Assembly (NCBI RefSeq): GCF_013393905.1
Contig: NZ_CP040272.1
Coordinates: 5,700,001-5,764,000 of the forward strand
Direction of reading: 5' to 3'
Origin: Nostoc sp. C052
Lineage (GTDB): Bacteria > Cyanobacteriota > Cyanobacteriia > Cyanobacteriales > Nostocaceae
Length of the DNA: 64,000 nt
The position numbers and the translations under genes were made by a program. Below the pieces are notes generated by a model that did no database searches, was not told the DNA's origin, and worked only from the letters and a program-made list of their open reading frames with translations. Shown piece by piece: positions 18,419 through 28,234 of the stretch (within the stretch, counting starts at the first letter, position 1; each line of letters starts with the position of its first letter).

Positions 18419-19681
18419 ATGAAAAAACTGCTAATTTTTGCTGAATATGGATTCACTGTTGTAGCGTTGCTGATTTATTCGGGTGCTATCTTCACTCTTA
18501 TCCTTTCAGGAGGAGCATTACAGCAGGAACAGGTACAATATGATAGCTCCTCGATTCGGATTATTTTTTTCTTAATCTATATAGTTACATTCTTACTACT
18601 GCTTTTGCGTTGGAAGAAAACGCTATATATATTGAGTAAAGGACTCTGGTTTTATCCAATATTCATATTGGCAGCTGTTTCTATTATTTGGTCTGCTGAA
18701 CCCTCAACAACACTAAAAAATAGTTTTACTCTCATTAATTCCAGCTTGTTTGGTGTTTATTTTGCCTCGCGATACAGCTTAAAACAGCAATTCCATCTAT
18801 TGGCTTGGGTTTTTGGAATTATTATAATCCTAAGTGTCTTTTTTGCTATAGCTTTGCCTCAATACGGGATACAGTCTGACGCAGGAAAGTGGCGTGGAGT
18901 CTTCACTCACAAAAACGGTCTAGGGGCAAGGATGGTTACTAGTAGTATTGTTTTTTTAATCCTTGGTTATCAAAGTAGAAGATATGGTTGGCTTTTCTGG
19001 GGTGGGTTTAGCTTGTCAATACTGCTATTAATACTTGCTGGTTCAACTTCATCACTAGTAAATCTAGTAATTTTAATATTTGCATTTTTCGCTTTTCAAG
19101 TTTGGCGATTGTCTTACTCTATCATGATACCAACCTTAATAATAATGGCAATCATAAGTCAAATTTTATATCTTTGGTTGTCTAATGGTGCTGATATCGT
19201 GTTTGCTTCACTTGGTAAAGATTCAACACTAACAGGTCGAACAGACCTGTGGCCACTAGTGATGGATATGATTTGGAAACGTCCTTGGCTTGGTTATGGT
19301 TATGGTGGATTCTGGCAAGGATGGAATGGTGAGTCTGCCTATATCTGGCTTAATGCAGGATGGCTGGCACCTAATTCCCACAATGGTTATCTTGCTATTT
19401 GCCTTGATTTGGGTTTTTTAGGATTGGGAGTATTCTTATTAGGATTTTGGCGTACTTATCTGCAAGGATTGACTTGGGTGCGTGGTAGTAAAACAGCATT
19501 AGATATATGGCCAGTTATACATATGACATATATCGCCTTAGCTAGCCTTACTGAATCTGCTTTGCTGGAATCTAATAGCTTGAATTGGATTCTCTATGTA
19601 GGCGTATCTTTCTCAGTGAGAATGACACATAAAACAAGAATAATAAATGCAAAAAAACAAGCTGCAGAATACAATTTATAA
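18419..19681 (+). CDS. O-antigen ligase/polymerase family membrane protein (Wzy-like)
   Basis: A polytopic protein of 420 residues with about 10-11 predicted membrane helices. It shows Wzy_C/O-antigen ligase features: a GVFTHKNGLGA segment near residues 159-169, the charged loop STLTGRTDLWPLV, and the NSHNGYLAI motif before the last helices. In this context it most likely polymerises the flipped repeat units in the periplasm; ligase activity cannot be excluded because both share this fold. The ATG at 18419 opens directly into the first helix. Confidence 0.87.
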   Translation: MKKLLIFAEYGFTVVALLIYSGAIFTLILSGGALQQEQVQYDSSSIRIIFFLIYIVTFLLLLLRWKKTLYILSKGLWFYPIFILAAVSIIWSAEPSTTLKNSFTLINSSLFGVYFASRYSLKQQFHLLAWVFGIIIILSVFFAIALPQYGIQSDAGKWRGVFTHKNGLGARMVTSSIVFLILGYQSRRYGWLFWGGFSLSILLLILAGSTSSLVNLVILIFAFFAFQVWRLSYSIMIPTLIIMAIISQILYLWLSNGADIVFASLGKDSTLTGRTDLWPLVMDMIWKRPWLGYGYGGFWQGWNGESAYIWLNAGWLAPNSHNGYLAICLDLGFLGLGVFLLGFWRTYLQGLTWVRGSKTALDIWPVIHMTYIALASLTESALLESNSLNWILYVGVSFSVRMTHKTRIINAKKQAAEYNL

Positions 19682-19864
19682 GTTGTAAAAGCGTTCTAAA
19701 ATAATTGTTTTTTTGATCAAAATAATCTAGAACATACTAAAACCGCTATATTCTTGATAAAAATATTTTAGCCCGATAAGATTGAAAAATAATAAACTTT
19801 TGATAATAAATATTTTTATTTTAAGATTCTATAGCGATTATTTCGGTCATGGGAAAAAATTAGA
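19682..19864. other. Short AT-rich gap before GT4 gene
   Basis: 183 bp, very AT-rich, no open frame or clear hairpin. Confidence 0.4.
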
Positions 19865-21010
19865 ATGATCAAATCTAACTATTTTGCTGATGTCTTAATC
19901 AAGGATAGACCAATTATAAAAACAGTACAGCCGATGTGTAAAGCGAAAAGTCTGAATATTATTCTGTTGGGACCTAGCTTATTCCAGCAGGGTGGTATTT
20001 CCAATTACGAGAAGCTTTTTTTGGAATATGCCCCTTCTGAAGTTAATATATGTCATATTATTACTCACGAAGAAGGAGATATAGCAATCAAAATTATGGT
20101 ATTTTTGAAAGCTATCTGGAAATTTGTTTGGATGCTGCTAAGGGAAGAAGTTGATATTGTTCAACTGGAAATTTCACAGCGCGGCAGCATTTTACGACAA
20201 GGAATTATGATATTTTTAGCTTGGATATTTCACAAGCCAATAATTCTACATGCTCATGGTAGTCAATTTCATATTTTCTTTGCTGATCTTCCAAAATGGA
20301 TACAAAATTTCCTAAGTTGGCTATTTTGCAAGTGTCAAAGATTAATTGTCTTATCAGAAAGTTGGAAAACTTTTTACATTGAAAATCTTGGTCTTAAACC
20401 CGAACAAGTTGTAGTTTTTTATAACCCAGTAAAAGTTCCTGATGAAGTTCCACAGCGTTCAGTTTCTAATCAAGTAAACTTACTTTTCTTAGGGCGGATT
20501 GGTCAGCGTAAAGGAGCATTTGACTTGATTAAAGCCTTCTCTCTTTTGCCTCTTGAAGAGCAAACTAGATCAACTCTCATTATGGCAGGAGACGGAGAGG
20601 TAGAGCAAGCAGGTAATTTAGTTAAAACTCTAAATTTGGAGAATTATATAAAATTGCCTGGCTGGATAGGGTCCGGTGAACGTGACGTTCTTCTAACTCA
20701 AGCAGATATTTTTGTGTTGCCTTCTTACAATGAAGGTCTCCCATTATCAATGTTAGAAGCAATGGCTTGGGAGCTACCTGTCATCGTTACGCCAGTAGGA
20801 GGTATACCTGAGATAGTTACTCAATCTGAAAATGGATTACTTGTTAGTCCAGGAAATATTGAGGAATTATCAAATGCTATTAAGTCTTTAATTGAAAATG
20901 AGAATTTGAGGCTTTATCTAGGAGCCAAGGCAAGAACAAGTGTTTTTCCTCTAGACATAAAAAAACATTGGATTTCTTTTATGGGTCTATATCACTCAGT
21001 CTTGAATTAA
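19865..21010 (+). CDS. Glycosyltransferase family 4 (first copy)
   Basis: A GT-B fold retaining glycosyltransferase of 381 residues. The N-terminal domain starts near residue 31 (NIILLGPSLFQQGGISNYE), preceded by about 30 non-conserved residues. The C-terminal donor domain has LLFLGRIGQRKGAFDLIKAF, FVLPSYNEGLPLSMLEAMAW and VIVTPVGGIPEIV, the normal E-x7-E region of GT4. A later start at the internal ATG (codon 24) is possible. It belongs to the polysaccharide locus and should extend the repeat unit; donor sugar unknown. Confidence 0.9.
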   Translation: MIKSNYFADVLIKDRPIIKTVQPMCKAKSLNIILLGPSLFQQGGISNYEKLFLEYAPSEVNICHIITHEEGDIAIKIMVFLKAIWKFVWMLLREEVDIVQLEISQRGSILRQGIMIFLAWIFHKPIILHAHGSQFHIFFADLPKWIQNFLSWLFCKCQRLIVLSESWKTFYIENLGLKPEQVVVFYNPVKVPDEVPQRSVSNQVNLLFLGRIGQRKGAFDLIKAFSLLPLEEQTRSTLIMAGDGEVEQAGNLVKTLNLENYIKLPGWIGSGERDVLLTQADIFVLPSYNEGLPLSMLEAMAWELPVIVTPVGGIPEIVTQSENGLLVSPGNIEELSNAIKSLIENENLRLYLGAKARTSVFPLDIKKHWISFMGLYHSVLN

Positions 21011-21091
21011 GATGCTAGAAAAGATCACTCTTAGAGCTTGATTGTTTTGTAACGTATGAACGTATAACAACTTTACTCTTACTGCATAGAT

Positions 21092-22393
21092 ATGAAAATT
21101 AGCATTTTTGGTTTGGGATATGTCGGTGCTGTAACAGCAGCTTGCTTGGCAAGAGACGGGCACGAAGTAATTGGGGTAGATGTCAATCCCGAAAAAGTGG
21201 ATTTGATCGCCAAGGGAGAGTCGCCTATTGTGGAGCCAGGGCTAAGTCAGTTGTTAGTTGATGGAGTTGCAGCTAAGTTAATCACAGCTACTACAGATAC
21301 GGAAGCGGCGGTACTAGGATCGGATGTTTCACTGATTAGCGTTGGCACACCTCCAATGGAAAGAGGAGAACCCGATCTTACTTATGTTTGGAATGTGTGC
21401 AAGCAGATTGGGAAAGCCGCCATCCAAAAAAATGAAACCCATGTGGTTGTGTTGCGTAGTACTGTCCCCCCAGGAACATTGGAAAAGTGTCAAAATCTGT
21501 TAGATGGTATCACAGGTGATAATTCTATTCATCTAGCATTTAACCCAGAGTTTTTACGCGAAGGTTCGGCTATCAAAGATTACGATCAACCACCGTACAC
21601 GATTATCGGTACTGAATCTCCTGTGGCAGAAGCAGCAGTACGACAGATGTATGCCAGAGTAGATGCACCATTCACCGTAGTTCAGCCATCTGTGGCGGAA
21701 ATGGTTAAATATGTAGCCAATTGCTGGCACGCTACCAAGGTGGGATTTGCTAATGAAATCGGACGAGTTGCTAAAGCTTTTGGTGTAGATGGACGGGAAG
21801 TAATGAACATCATCGTGCAGGACACGAAGTTAAATATTTCCCCTGTTTATATGCGTCCTGGATTTGCCTACGGTGGTTCCTGTCTGCCCAAAGATCTGAG
21901 TTCTTTGCTTTACCACGCAAGGAATATGGATGTACCAGTCCCGTTACTGAATGCCCTCCCAACTACTAACAGCCTTCAAGTGGATTTGGCTGCCCAGCAG
22001 GTGTTACGTCTTGGTGTTAGACAGGTTGCTGTTTTGGGATTGGCATTCAAACCAGGTACAGATGATTTAAGAGAAAGTCCGGCGGTACTGTTAGTCAAGC
22101 GGTTGATTGGGGAAGGCTGCCAGGTGAAAATATACGACCCTGCTGTATATGAAGCTCGATTGATGGGAACCAACCTTGCCTATATCCAGAGTAACATCCC
22201 CCATTTTGAGGCTTTCCTAGTACCAAATTCCCAACAAGCTTTAGAGGGAGCAGAACTGGCAGTAGTTACACATGCTACACCAGAATTTCGCCAAGTACTA
22301 CTTGAGGCTCCCAAAGAAATGCAAATTTTGGATCTAGCGGGAGTCTTTAATCAAACAAGTAAGGAGTTAGGTTATCATGGCATCGCTTGGTAG
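21092..22393 (+). CDS. UDP-glucose/GDP-mannose 6-dehydrogenase family protein
   Basis: Oxidises a nucleotide sugar to the uronic acid in two NAD-dependent steps and so supplies an acidic sugar for the polymer. The 433-residue protein has the NAD motif GLGYVG at residues 6-11, VDVNPEKVDLIAKGESPIVEP, NPEFLREGSAI, the catalytic Cys near residue 264 in GGSCLPKDL, and the C-terminal domain LGLAFKPGTDDLRESP. The overall pattern is close to the GDP-mannose (AlgD) branch, but I cannot decide between GDP-mannose and UDP-glucose. It overlaps the next gene by 17 bp, so the two are probably co-translated. Confidence 0.9.
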   Translation: MKISIFGLGYVGAVTAACLARDGHEVIGVDVNPEKVDLIAKGESPIVEPGLSQLLVDGVAAKLITATTDTEAAVLGSDVSLISVGTPPMERGEPDLTYVWNVCKQIGKAAIQKNETHVVVLRSTVPPGTLEKCQNLLDGITGDNSIHLAFNPEFLREGSAIKDYDQPPYTIIGTESPVAEAAVRQMYARVDAPFTVVQPSVAEMVKYVANCWHATKVGFANEIGRVAKAFGVDGREVMNIIVQDTKLNISPVYMRPGFAYGGSCLPKDLSSLLYHARNMDVPVPLLNALPTTNSLQVDLAAQQVLRLGVRQVAVLGLAFKPGTDDLRESPAVLLVKRLIGEGCQVKIYDPAVYEARLMGTNLAYIQSNIPHFEAFLVPNSQQALEGAELAVVTHATPEFRQVLLEAPKEMQILDLAGVFNQTSKELGYHGIAW

Positions 22394-23573
22394 GGTACTG
22401 ATTATTGTCGAGAACCTCCCCCTTCCCTTTGATCGGCGAGTATGGATGGAAGCCTCTACCCTGATAAAAGCTGGGTATGAAGTTTCGGTGATTTGTCCCA
22501 AAGGTAAAGGATTTGAACAAGAATATGAGGTAATCGATCAGGTTCACATTTATCGTCACGAAATGCCTCCTGATATCAGTTCGGTATCAGGTTATCTAAA
22601 GGAGTATGGTACAGCGCTTTTTTGGGAGTTTCGCCTTGCCCATCGGGTGTGGCAAGAACGAGGTTTTGATATTGTCCACATTTGCAATCCTCCAGATTTA
22701 CTATTTTTGGTGGCGGGATGGTTTAAGTTGTTTAAAGGTGTAAAAGTAATATTTGACCACCATGATATCAATCTGGAGATGTACGAAGCCAAGTATGGAC
22801 GAAGAGATATTTTCTACTATGGACTTTCTCTGGTTGAACGATTGACCTTTGCAACAGCAGATGTAGTTATCTCAACTAATGAGTCTTATCTTTCAGTAGC
22901 ACTTACCCGTGGGCGCAAAAGTCCAGAGGATGTCTTTGTTGTTCGCAGTGGCCCCGATCTTTCTCGTTTTCAACCCGTACCACCCAACCCAGTCTACCGT
23001 AAAGGTCGAAAGTATTTGGTGGGATATGTTGGCGTCATGGGAGAACCTGAGGGAATCGATTATCTGCTGCAATCAGTGCGCTACATTGTCTATGAAAAAA
23101 AACGCCAGGATATTCACTTCATGCTCATTGGTAGTGGGCCGATGTTTGAGAAGCTTCAGGCACTCTCTGAAGAGTTAGAAGTTAATGAGTTTGTAGAATT
23201 TACGGGGCGTATTCCTGATAATGAGCTTCTGGCAAGACTTTCTAGCTGTGATATATGTGCCAATCCCGATAAAAAAATGCCCTACAACGACCGTTCGACA
23301 ATGAACAAGATCATGGAGTATATGGCAATGGGAAAACCCATTGTTCAGTTTGATCTTTTGGAAGGAAGGCGATCGGCAGAGGGAGCATCTGTTTATGCCA
23401 AAGGCAACGATGTGGTAGATTTTGCCGAAAACATTCTTGAACTTCTAGAAGACACTGAGCGGCGACAGAAGATGGGAGAGTTAGGTAGACAAAGAATGGA
23501 GGAAAAACTAGAGTGGCGACATCAAATACCTAAGCTCTTAGAGGCTTATGATAAAGCTTGGCAACCTAAGTAG
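22377..23573 (+). CDS. Glycosyltransferase family 4 (second copy)
   Basis: A 398-residue GT-B glycosyltransferase. It opens with RVLIIVENLPLPFDRRVWMEA, common in GT4 proteins of capsule loci. The donor-binding half has YVGVMGEPEGIDYLL, FTGRIPDNELLA, CANPDKKMPYNDRSTMNKI and EYMAMGKPIVQFD. Its start codon lies inside the end of the dehydrogenase gene in another frame, which implies translational coupling. A weak hairpin (23577-23598, 7-bp stem) follows the stop, but no T-tract comes after it. Sugar specificity unknown. Confidence 0.9.
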   Translation: MASLGRVLIIVENLPLPFDRRVWMEASTLIKAGYEVSVICPKGKGFEQEYEVIDQVHIYRHEMPPDISSVSGYLKEYGTALFWEFRLAHRVWQERGFDIVHICNPPDLLFLVAGWFKLFKGVKVIFDHHDINLEMYEAKYGRRDIFYYGLSLVERLTFATADVVISTNESYLSVALTRGRKSPEDVFVVRSGPDLSRFQPVPPNPVYRKGRKYLVGYVGVMGEPEGIDYLLQSVRYIVYEKKRQDIHFMLIGSGPMFEKLQALSEELEVNEFVEFTGRIPDNELLARLSSCDICANPDKKMPYNDRSTMNKIMEYMAMGKPIVQFDLLEGRRSAEGASVYAKGNDVVDFAENILELLEDTERRQKMGELGRQRMEEKLEWRHQIPKLLEAYDKAWQPK

Positions 23574-24262
23574 GAACACGATAGATGAAAATATCGTGAA
23601 AATTTATAGTTGGGATGACGTAGGAAGGAAGAGGGTTCTGCCCAGTTTATCTTCCTTCATATAATTTATTTTTATTGTGCCAACTTAACTTAGACGGCAA
23701 ATTTTTGTACTGTAATTTATTTTGGATTAGGAGGTTTGAAAAATATGACGTTCTAATAAGGGTAGAGAGGTATGTGCATCGAATTATGCAAATATTTGAT
23801 ATTTAACAAAGCAAATTCGATATCAATGGTAAAAAATATTTAAAATAATCTGATACTAAGTAGTTGATTATTTATATGTGGCAATTCTTTATGACAATCT
23901 TGTATCAAATCCACTATTGAATTAACTCTTTTTTACCACTTTCGGATAAATAGACGCATTTTTGAGGATACAGCTAACGAAGATTTAAGGTTTCACCGCA
24001 CTTTGATGACAGAGGGTTAATTGAAGCATAAATGCAGTATGAACTGTTAACGTATGTGTTTTTAATAATGCTCCTGTCTCCTCCTAAGTAATTGACTGTT
24101 AGATTCTTGAAACCAAAGCCTGTAAATGATTTCGGGTTTTTTTACTTAAATAGTCTATACTATATGTCATATTGTAAAATAGTATCACTAGGTGTGCTTT
24201 GTAGCTAATCTGAGTAGATCAATATTGAGTTTATCGTTTAAAACCTGTACTTTGGAAGATTT
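23574..24262. other. 689-bp non-coding region upstream of the tyrosine autokinase gene
   Basis: AT-rich with no credible open frame. It begins with a small hairpin (CACGATA at 23577-23583, TATCGTG at 23592-23598). The rest is probably promoter and leader for the autokinase gene, which therefore may be transcribed separately from the glycosyltransferases. Confidence 0.5.
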
Positions 24263-26509
24263 ATGTCAGAAAAATCTATGGAATCTAGAGAATCTATTGA
24301 TTTAGACCTTAATCATTACTTATTGATATTGAAACGATGGTGGTTACCTGCCACTGCGATATTTGTAGCTACAGTTATGCTGAGTGCTGTAGCTACACAA
24401 TTTATGAAGCCATCCTATGAAGCAGAAGGAAAACTGTTATTCAAACTTCCTTCTTTTAAAGTAGCAGGAACTAGTCTTTCGCCTGGCACCTCTGAAGGGG
24501 GAGACTCAGGAGATTTGAAACCCCTGGTAGCAACTCAAAATCCTATAAGCAGTCAGATAGAAGTTATTTCTTCCCCTACTTTATTGCAGCGAACAATAGA
24601 CAAACTAAAACTCAAAGATAATAAAGGTGAACCTCTGGACATAAAAGCGCTACAAAAATCTCTGACCCTCAAAATTGTGGGTGGGACAGATGTATTGCGA
24701 ATTAGCTATAGCAGCCGTGACCCTGAAGAAGCAGCGGCAGTGGTCAATACAATTATGAATTTATATTTAGAAAATGATATTTTGACAAATCGCTCTGAGG
24801 CAGGAGCAACTCGTCAATTTATGGCCAAACAACTTCCAAAAACTCAAGCCGCTGTTAATAATGCTGAAGTAGCGCTACGTATATTTAAACAAAAACATCA
24901 GATTGCAGATTTATCAGAGGAGACAAAGTCAGCCGTTGCGACTATTGGAAATTTAGACAATGAGATGAATACTGTTAAGGCTCAATTGGATGAGGTAAAC
25001 GCCCAAACCAATGAACTGCGACAGAAAGTAGAGCTAAATTCTCGGGAAGCGATCGCAGTGAGTGCCCTCAGCCAGTCACCCGCAGTACAGGGAGTCCTTA
25101 CACAACTTCAAGAGACCGAGCGGCAGTTAGCAATTGAACGCAGCCGTTTCCTAGATGACAACCCCGTAGTTGTTAACCTAGAAGCAAAAAAAGCTAGTTT
25201 AAAATCTCTCCTGCAACAGCAAATTGGTCAGACTGTTGGCAATCAAACACAAGTTCCTCAGGGTCAATTGCAGATTGGAGAACTTAGACAAAGTCTGATA
25301 CAAAATTTTCTCCAGTCAGAAATACAGCGCTTGGGTTTAACTCAAAGACTCTCCTCTCTATATAATTCCCGTGCTAGCTACGAACAGCGGATGAAACTCA
25401 TACCCCAGTTGGCACAAAATCAGCGGGAGTTAGAACGAAAAGTTGAAGTCGCAGAATCTACCTATCAAACTCTATTGAAAAAGGTTCAAGAATTACAGTT
25501 AGTTGAGAATACAAATACAGCCACTTCCCGAATTATTGCTCAGGCTTTAGTTCCCAAAGACCCAGTATTAACTAAAAAAATAATTGTTTTGGTGCTAGGA
25601 GTGATGTTCGGTTTATTTTTTGCCACTACAACCGTACTCTTCCTCGCGATGAGAGATAAATCTCTAAAAACACTTAAAGAAGTTAGAGATGTATTTCGAT
25701 ATACCTTACTGGGAATTATTCCTTTATCTGTTAAAAAGGTTCGTTTTGGTTATTCAAATGCAGAATTAACATCTCAAAAAATTGCCGTCAGAGATACTCC
25801 CTACTCTTTAACGAGCGAAATGTACCGGATGATTCAAGCAAATCTGAAATTCCTGAGTTCAGATAAGGTACTCAAAACTATCGTTGTAACTAGCGCAGTT
25901 CCTAAAGAAGGCAAGTCTACGGTTTCTGCTAATTTGGCAGCGGCGATCGCTCAACTAGGACGTCAAGTTTTACTAATTGATGCAGATATGCGAATTCCTT
26001 CTCAGCATCATCTCTGGCAACAAACGAATGCAGTTGGTTTGAGTGAGGTTCTTGTAGGTCAGGCTGAATTTGACATCGCTGTATCTAAGGTAATGGATAA
26101 TCTTGATGTTTTAACTGCTGGAGTTAGACCTCCCAACCCACTTGCTTTGCTTGACTCGAAACGCATGGCATCACTAATTGAAAATGTCTCATCTCAATAC
26201 AACTATGATTTTGTCATCATTGATGCTCCTCCCCTACTTTTAGCAGCCGATGCTTTGACTTTAAGCCAAATGACTGATGGGATTTTGTTAGTAGCCCGAC
26301 CGGGAGTAATTGATTCTAACAGTGCAGCTGCTGCTCAAGAAATGCTAGAGAGATCCAGTCACAACGTCTTAGGTTTAGTTGTGAATGGTATCATTGATAA
26401 AAATGAATCTAGTAGTTATTTCAACCATGCTAAAGAATACTTTACCGATCAAGATTTGAGAAGAGAGGTTAAGAAACAAAAACGTATTCCGAACAAAAGC
26501 TCTGTTTGA
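24263..26509 (+). CDS. Polysaccharide copolymerase and BY-kinase fusion (Wzc-like)
   Basis: Controls chain length and export of the polymer, cycling between phosphorylated and free forms. The 748-residue protein has a Wzz domain with a first membrane helix near residues 30-50, a long periplasmic coiled coil (about 190-400), and a second helix near 435-460. The cytoplasmic kinase holds Walker A (KEGKSTVSANLA), Walker A' (LLIDADMR) and Walker B (FVIIDAPP). The C-terminus has only two or three tyrosines (SSSYFNHAKEYF), fewer than in E. coli Wzc. It stands alone on the plus strand and ends at a bidirectional terminator facing the beta-helix gene. Confidence 0.92.
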   Translation: MSEKSMESRESIDLDLNHYLLILKRWWLPATAIFVATVMLSAVATQFMKPSYEAEGKLLFKLPSFKVAGTSLSPGTSEGGDSGDLKPLVATQNPISSQIEVISSPTLLQRTIDKLKLKDNKGEPLDIKALQKSLTLKIVGGTDVLRISYSSRDPEEAAAVVNTIMNLYLENDILTNRSEAGATRQFMAKQLPKTQAAVNNAEVALRIFKQKHQIADLSEETKSAVATIGNLDNEMNTVKAQLDEVNAQTNELRQKVELNSREAIAVSALSQSPAVQGVLTQLQETERQLAIERSRFLDDNPVVVNLEAKKASLKSLLQQQIGQTVGNQTQVPQGQLQIGELRQSLIQNFLQSEIQRLGLTQRLSSLYNSRASYEQRMKLIPQLAQNQRELERKVEVAESTYQTLLKKVQELQLVENTNTATSRIIAQALVPKDPVLTKKIIVLVLGVMFGLFFATTTVLFLAMRDKSLKTLKEVRDVFRYTLLGIIPLSVKKVRFGYSNAELTSQKIAVRDTPYSLTSEMYRMIQANLKFLSSDKVLKTIVVTSAVPKEGKSTVSANLAAAIAQLGRQVLLIDADMRIPSQHHLWQQTNAVGLSEVLVGQAEFDIAVSKVMDNLDVLTAGVRPPNPLALLDSKRMASLIENVSSQYNYDFVIIDAPPLLLAADALTLSQMTDGILLVARPGVIDSNSAAAAQEMLERSSHNVLGLVVNGIIDKNESSSYFNHAKEYFTDQDLRREVKKQKRIPNKSSV

Positions 26510-26560
26510 AGAATTCAGAATCAATTAGTGGGGGATTCAGACCCGCAACTTTCTTATTTA

Positions 26561-26606
26561 CCACTAAATCTTCTCTTTCAGAGACGCTGCGCGAACGATT
26601 TAGTGG
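26561..26606. repeat. Hairpin-forming dispersed repeat after the autokinase gene
   Basis: CCACTAAATC (26561-26570) pairs with GATTTAGTGG (26597-26606). The 26-base loop contains AGAGACGCTGCGCGAACG, a fragment typical of intergenic repeats in Nostoc-type genomes. A related ATTAGTGGG sequence lies at 26525 and again at 36669. Confidence 0.6.
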
Positions 26607-26707
26607 GGAGTCTTAAAAGCATTTAATCCTAACTTGATAATTTAGGATTTTGTCTTACTAATGAACTGAAGACCATAGATTGGTATATCATGTTTTTTTA
26701 ATTAGCC

Positions 26708-26747
26708 AAAAAATAACAAGCCTGTAGAAGCAAGCTTGTTATTTTTT
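26708..26747. terminator. Bidirectional intrinsic terminator
   Basis: A perfect 14-bp stem (26708-26721 with 26734-26747, 12-nt loop) made of AAAAAATAACAAGC and its complement. It gives a T-run on either strand, so it can end transcripts from both the autokinase gene (plus) and the beta-helix gene (minus), which converge here. Confidence 0.85.
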
Positions 26748-26806
26748 GTAATCGTAGACCTCAGTTTGACATCACTATGGGCAGATGGCAGAACATGAGA
26801 TTGCAG

Positions 26807-28201
26807 TTACCTGTATTCGTCTGCCCCAATATCATATCCACTACCACTAGGACGAGGAGTACCTTCAAAATCAGTTGTCACACCTCTCCAAGAGTAACCT
26901 CTATTGATTGCTGGACTGCTTGATCTGAGATGAAAGTCACCATTTGAGGGATTCACAAACTGTGGATCTCCAACAACATCGTGAGTACCTCTCACAACGA
27001 CCACGGCACCATTGGGGTAAAGATTGTAGTCATAGGTGACATTGCTATTCATCACGTTAGTGTTCGCATTTTTACCAGGAGAAGGATATATAATGTTGTT
27101 TAAAATCTTGATATCAGATGAATAACCACCATAAATATCCCCTTTCCTTCTAAGCTCTGGACTTTGCTGATTCAAATATGCTGTGTTGTTGATAATATCG
27201 ACATGCTCACTTTCATGGGCATGAATACCCGAACCACCATTCCTGTAGCTAATATTGTTTGCAATTAAAGTCCGTCCTCTGTATGGTCCATTTGTACCAC
27301 GTTTTGAAATATCTACAATAATGCCATTACCATCTGTGATAGTTCCACGTTGAATCCAGGGAACGTACATACGATTGTTGTATGCCCTGTTGTTGGTTAT
27401 GAACATCTTGTATCCCTGATTGCCGTCAGAATTCCAATTCTGTAAGAAGGAAATGCCGCTAGTACCAAAGACACTATACCAGGAGTTATTATAGACAGTG
27501 TTATTATCCACTCTCACATAATCTGCTCCGGCTACTGAAATACCTGCTCCTCCACAGTCATGCACTTTGTTGTTCAGAATATTTATGTGATGAATACCAC
27601 CACCACCGCGTCCATCAACGTTGATGCAGTTTCCGTTTGTAAGCACATTTGATGAGTTACTTTTCTGACTTAATGCATAACCAAGGGTGACATTGGGATT
27701 GTTTCCTATGACCTCTAACCCGTTGAGCTCAATATATGAAACTCGCTTTGCAAATCCGATACCATTCCATGTATTGTGGCGAATTTTTGGAGAATGGCCA
27801 GGATATGCTTTAAATTTAATCCAGGCATTTGCAGTTCCAGAACGACTAATACTTAGTACGGACCCACGTCCGGGTGTGTTCCTGTATTCCCCGTTCATAA
27901 TCAGTACTGTGTCACCAGGTCTCGTAAGGTCTGCGGCCCTTTGAATTGTCTTAAAAGCAGATGATGTAGTGAGTCCACTATTTCTGTCATTTCCAGTAGC
28001 ACTCACATAGTATGTTGTCGCAGTTGAAACCTGGCTGATCAGCTTGCGGCTAGGTAATGGCATGTGCTGAACAGGGGATGACTGACGAATATCTTTAACT
28101 AAAGATTCTGTTATTTTCTGTCCTTGAACCAGACCTGTTAATGCCCAGGGAAGTACAAGAGATGCGCTCAAACTGAGAAAACCTAAACCATGAATCATCA
28201 T
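26807..28201 (-). CDS. Secreted right-handed beta-helix repeat protein (pectate-lyase-like fold)
   Basis: A predicted exported parallel beta-helix protein of about 464 residues. A signal peptide follows the chosen ATG at 28201 (MMIHGLGFLSLSASLVLP). Next comes the DUF1565-type opening YYVSATGNDRNSGLTTSSAF, then many Asn-rich coils (VRVDNNTVYNNSW, ILNNIIY). It ends in a choice-of-anchor-like tail (AINRGYS, DFEGTPRP, YDIGADEY). The frame extends upstream to a TTG at 28234, which I reject because it would bury the signal peptide. Such folds bind or cleave acidic polysaccharides, so with the uronate-forming dehydrogenase it may be a polymer lyase or epimerase. That role is inference. Confidence 0.82.
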   Translation of the reverse strand: MMIHGLGFLSLSASLVLPWALTGLVQGQKITESLVKDIRQSSPVQHMPLPSRKLISQVSTATTYYVSATGNDRNSGLTTSSAFKTIQRAADLTRPGDTVLIMNGEYRNTPGRGSVLSISRSGTANAWIKFKAYPGHSPKIRHNTWNGIGFAKRVSYIELNGLEVIGNNPNVTLGYALSQKSNSSNVLTNGNCINVDGRGGGGIHHINILNNKVHDCGGAGISVAGADYVRVDNNTVYNNSWYSVFGTSGISFLQNWNSDGNQGYKMFITNNRAYNNRMYVPWIQRGTITDGNGIIVDISKRGTNGPYRGRTLIANNISYRNGGSGIHAHESEHVDIINNTAYLNQQSPELRRKGDIYGGYSSDIKILNNIIYPSPGKNANTNVMNSNVTYDYNLYPNGAVVVVRGTHDVVGDPQFVNPSNGDFHLRSSSPAINRGYSWRGVTTDFEGTPRPSGSGYDIGADEYR

Positions 28202-28234
28202 AGGGAAAAAATAGGGTATGTTGCAAAAACTCAA

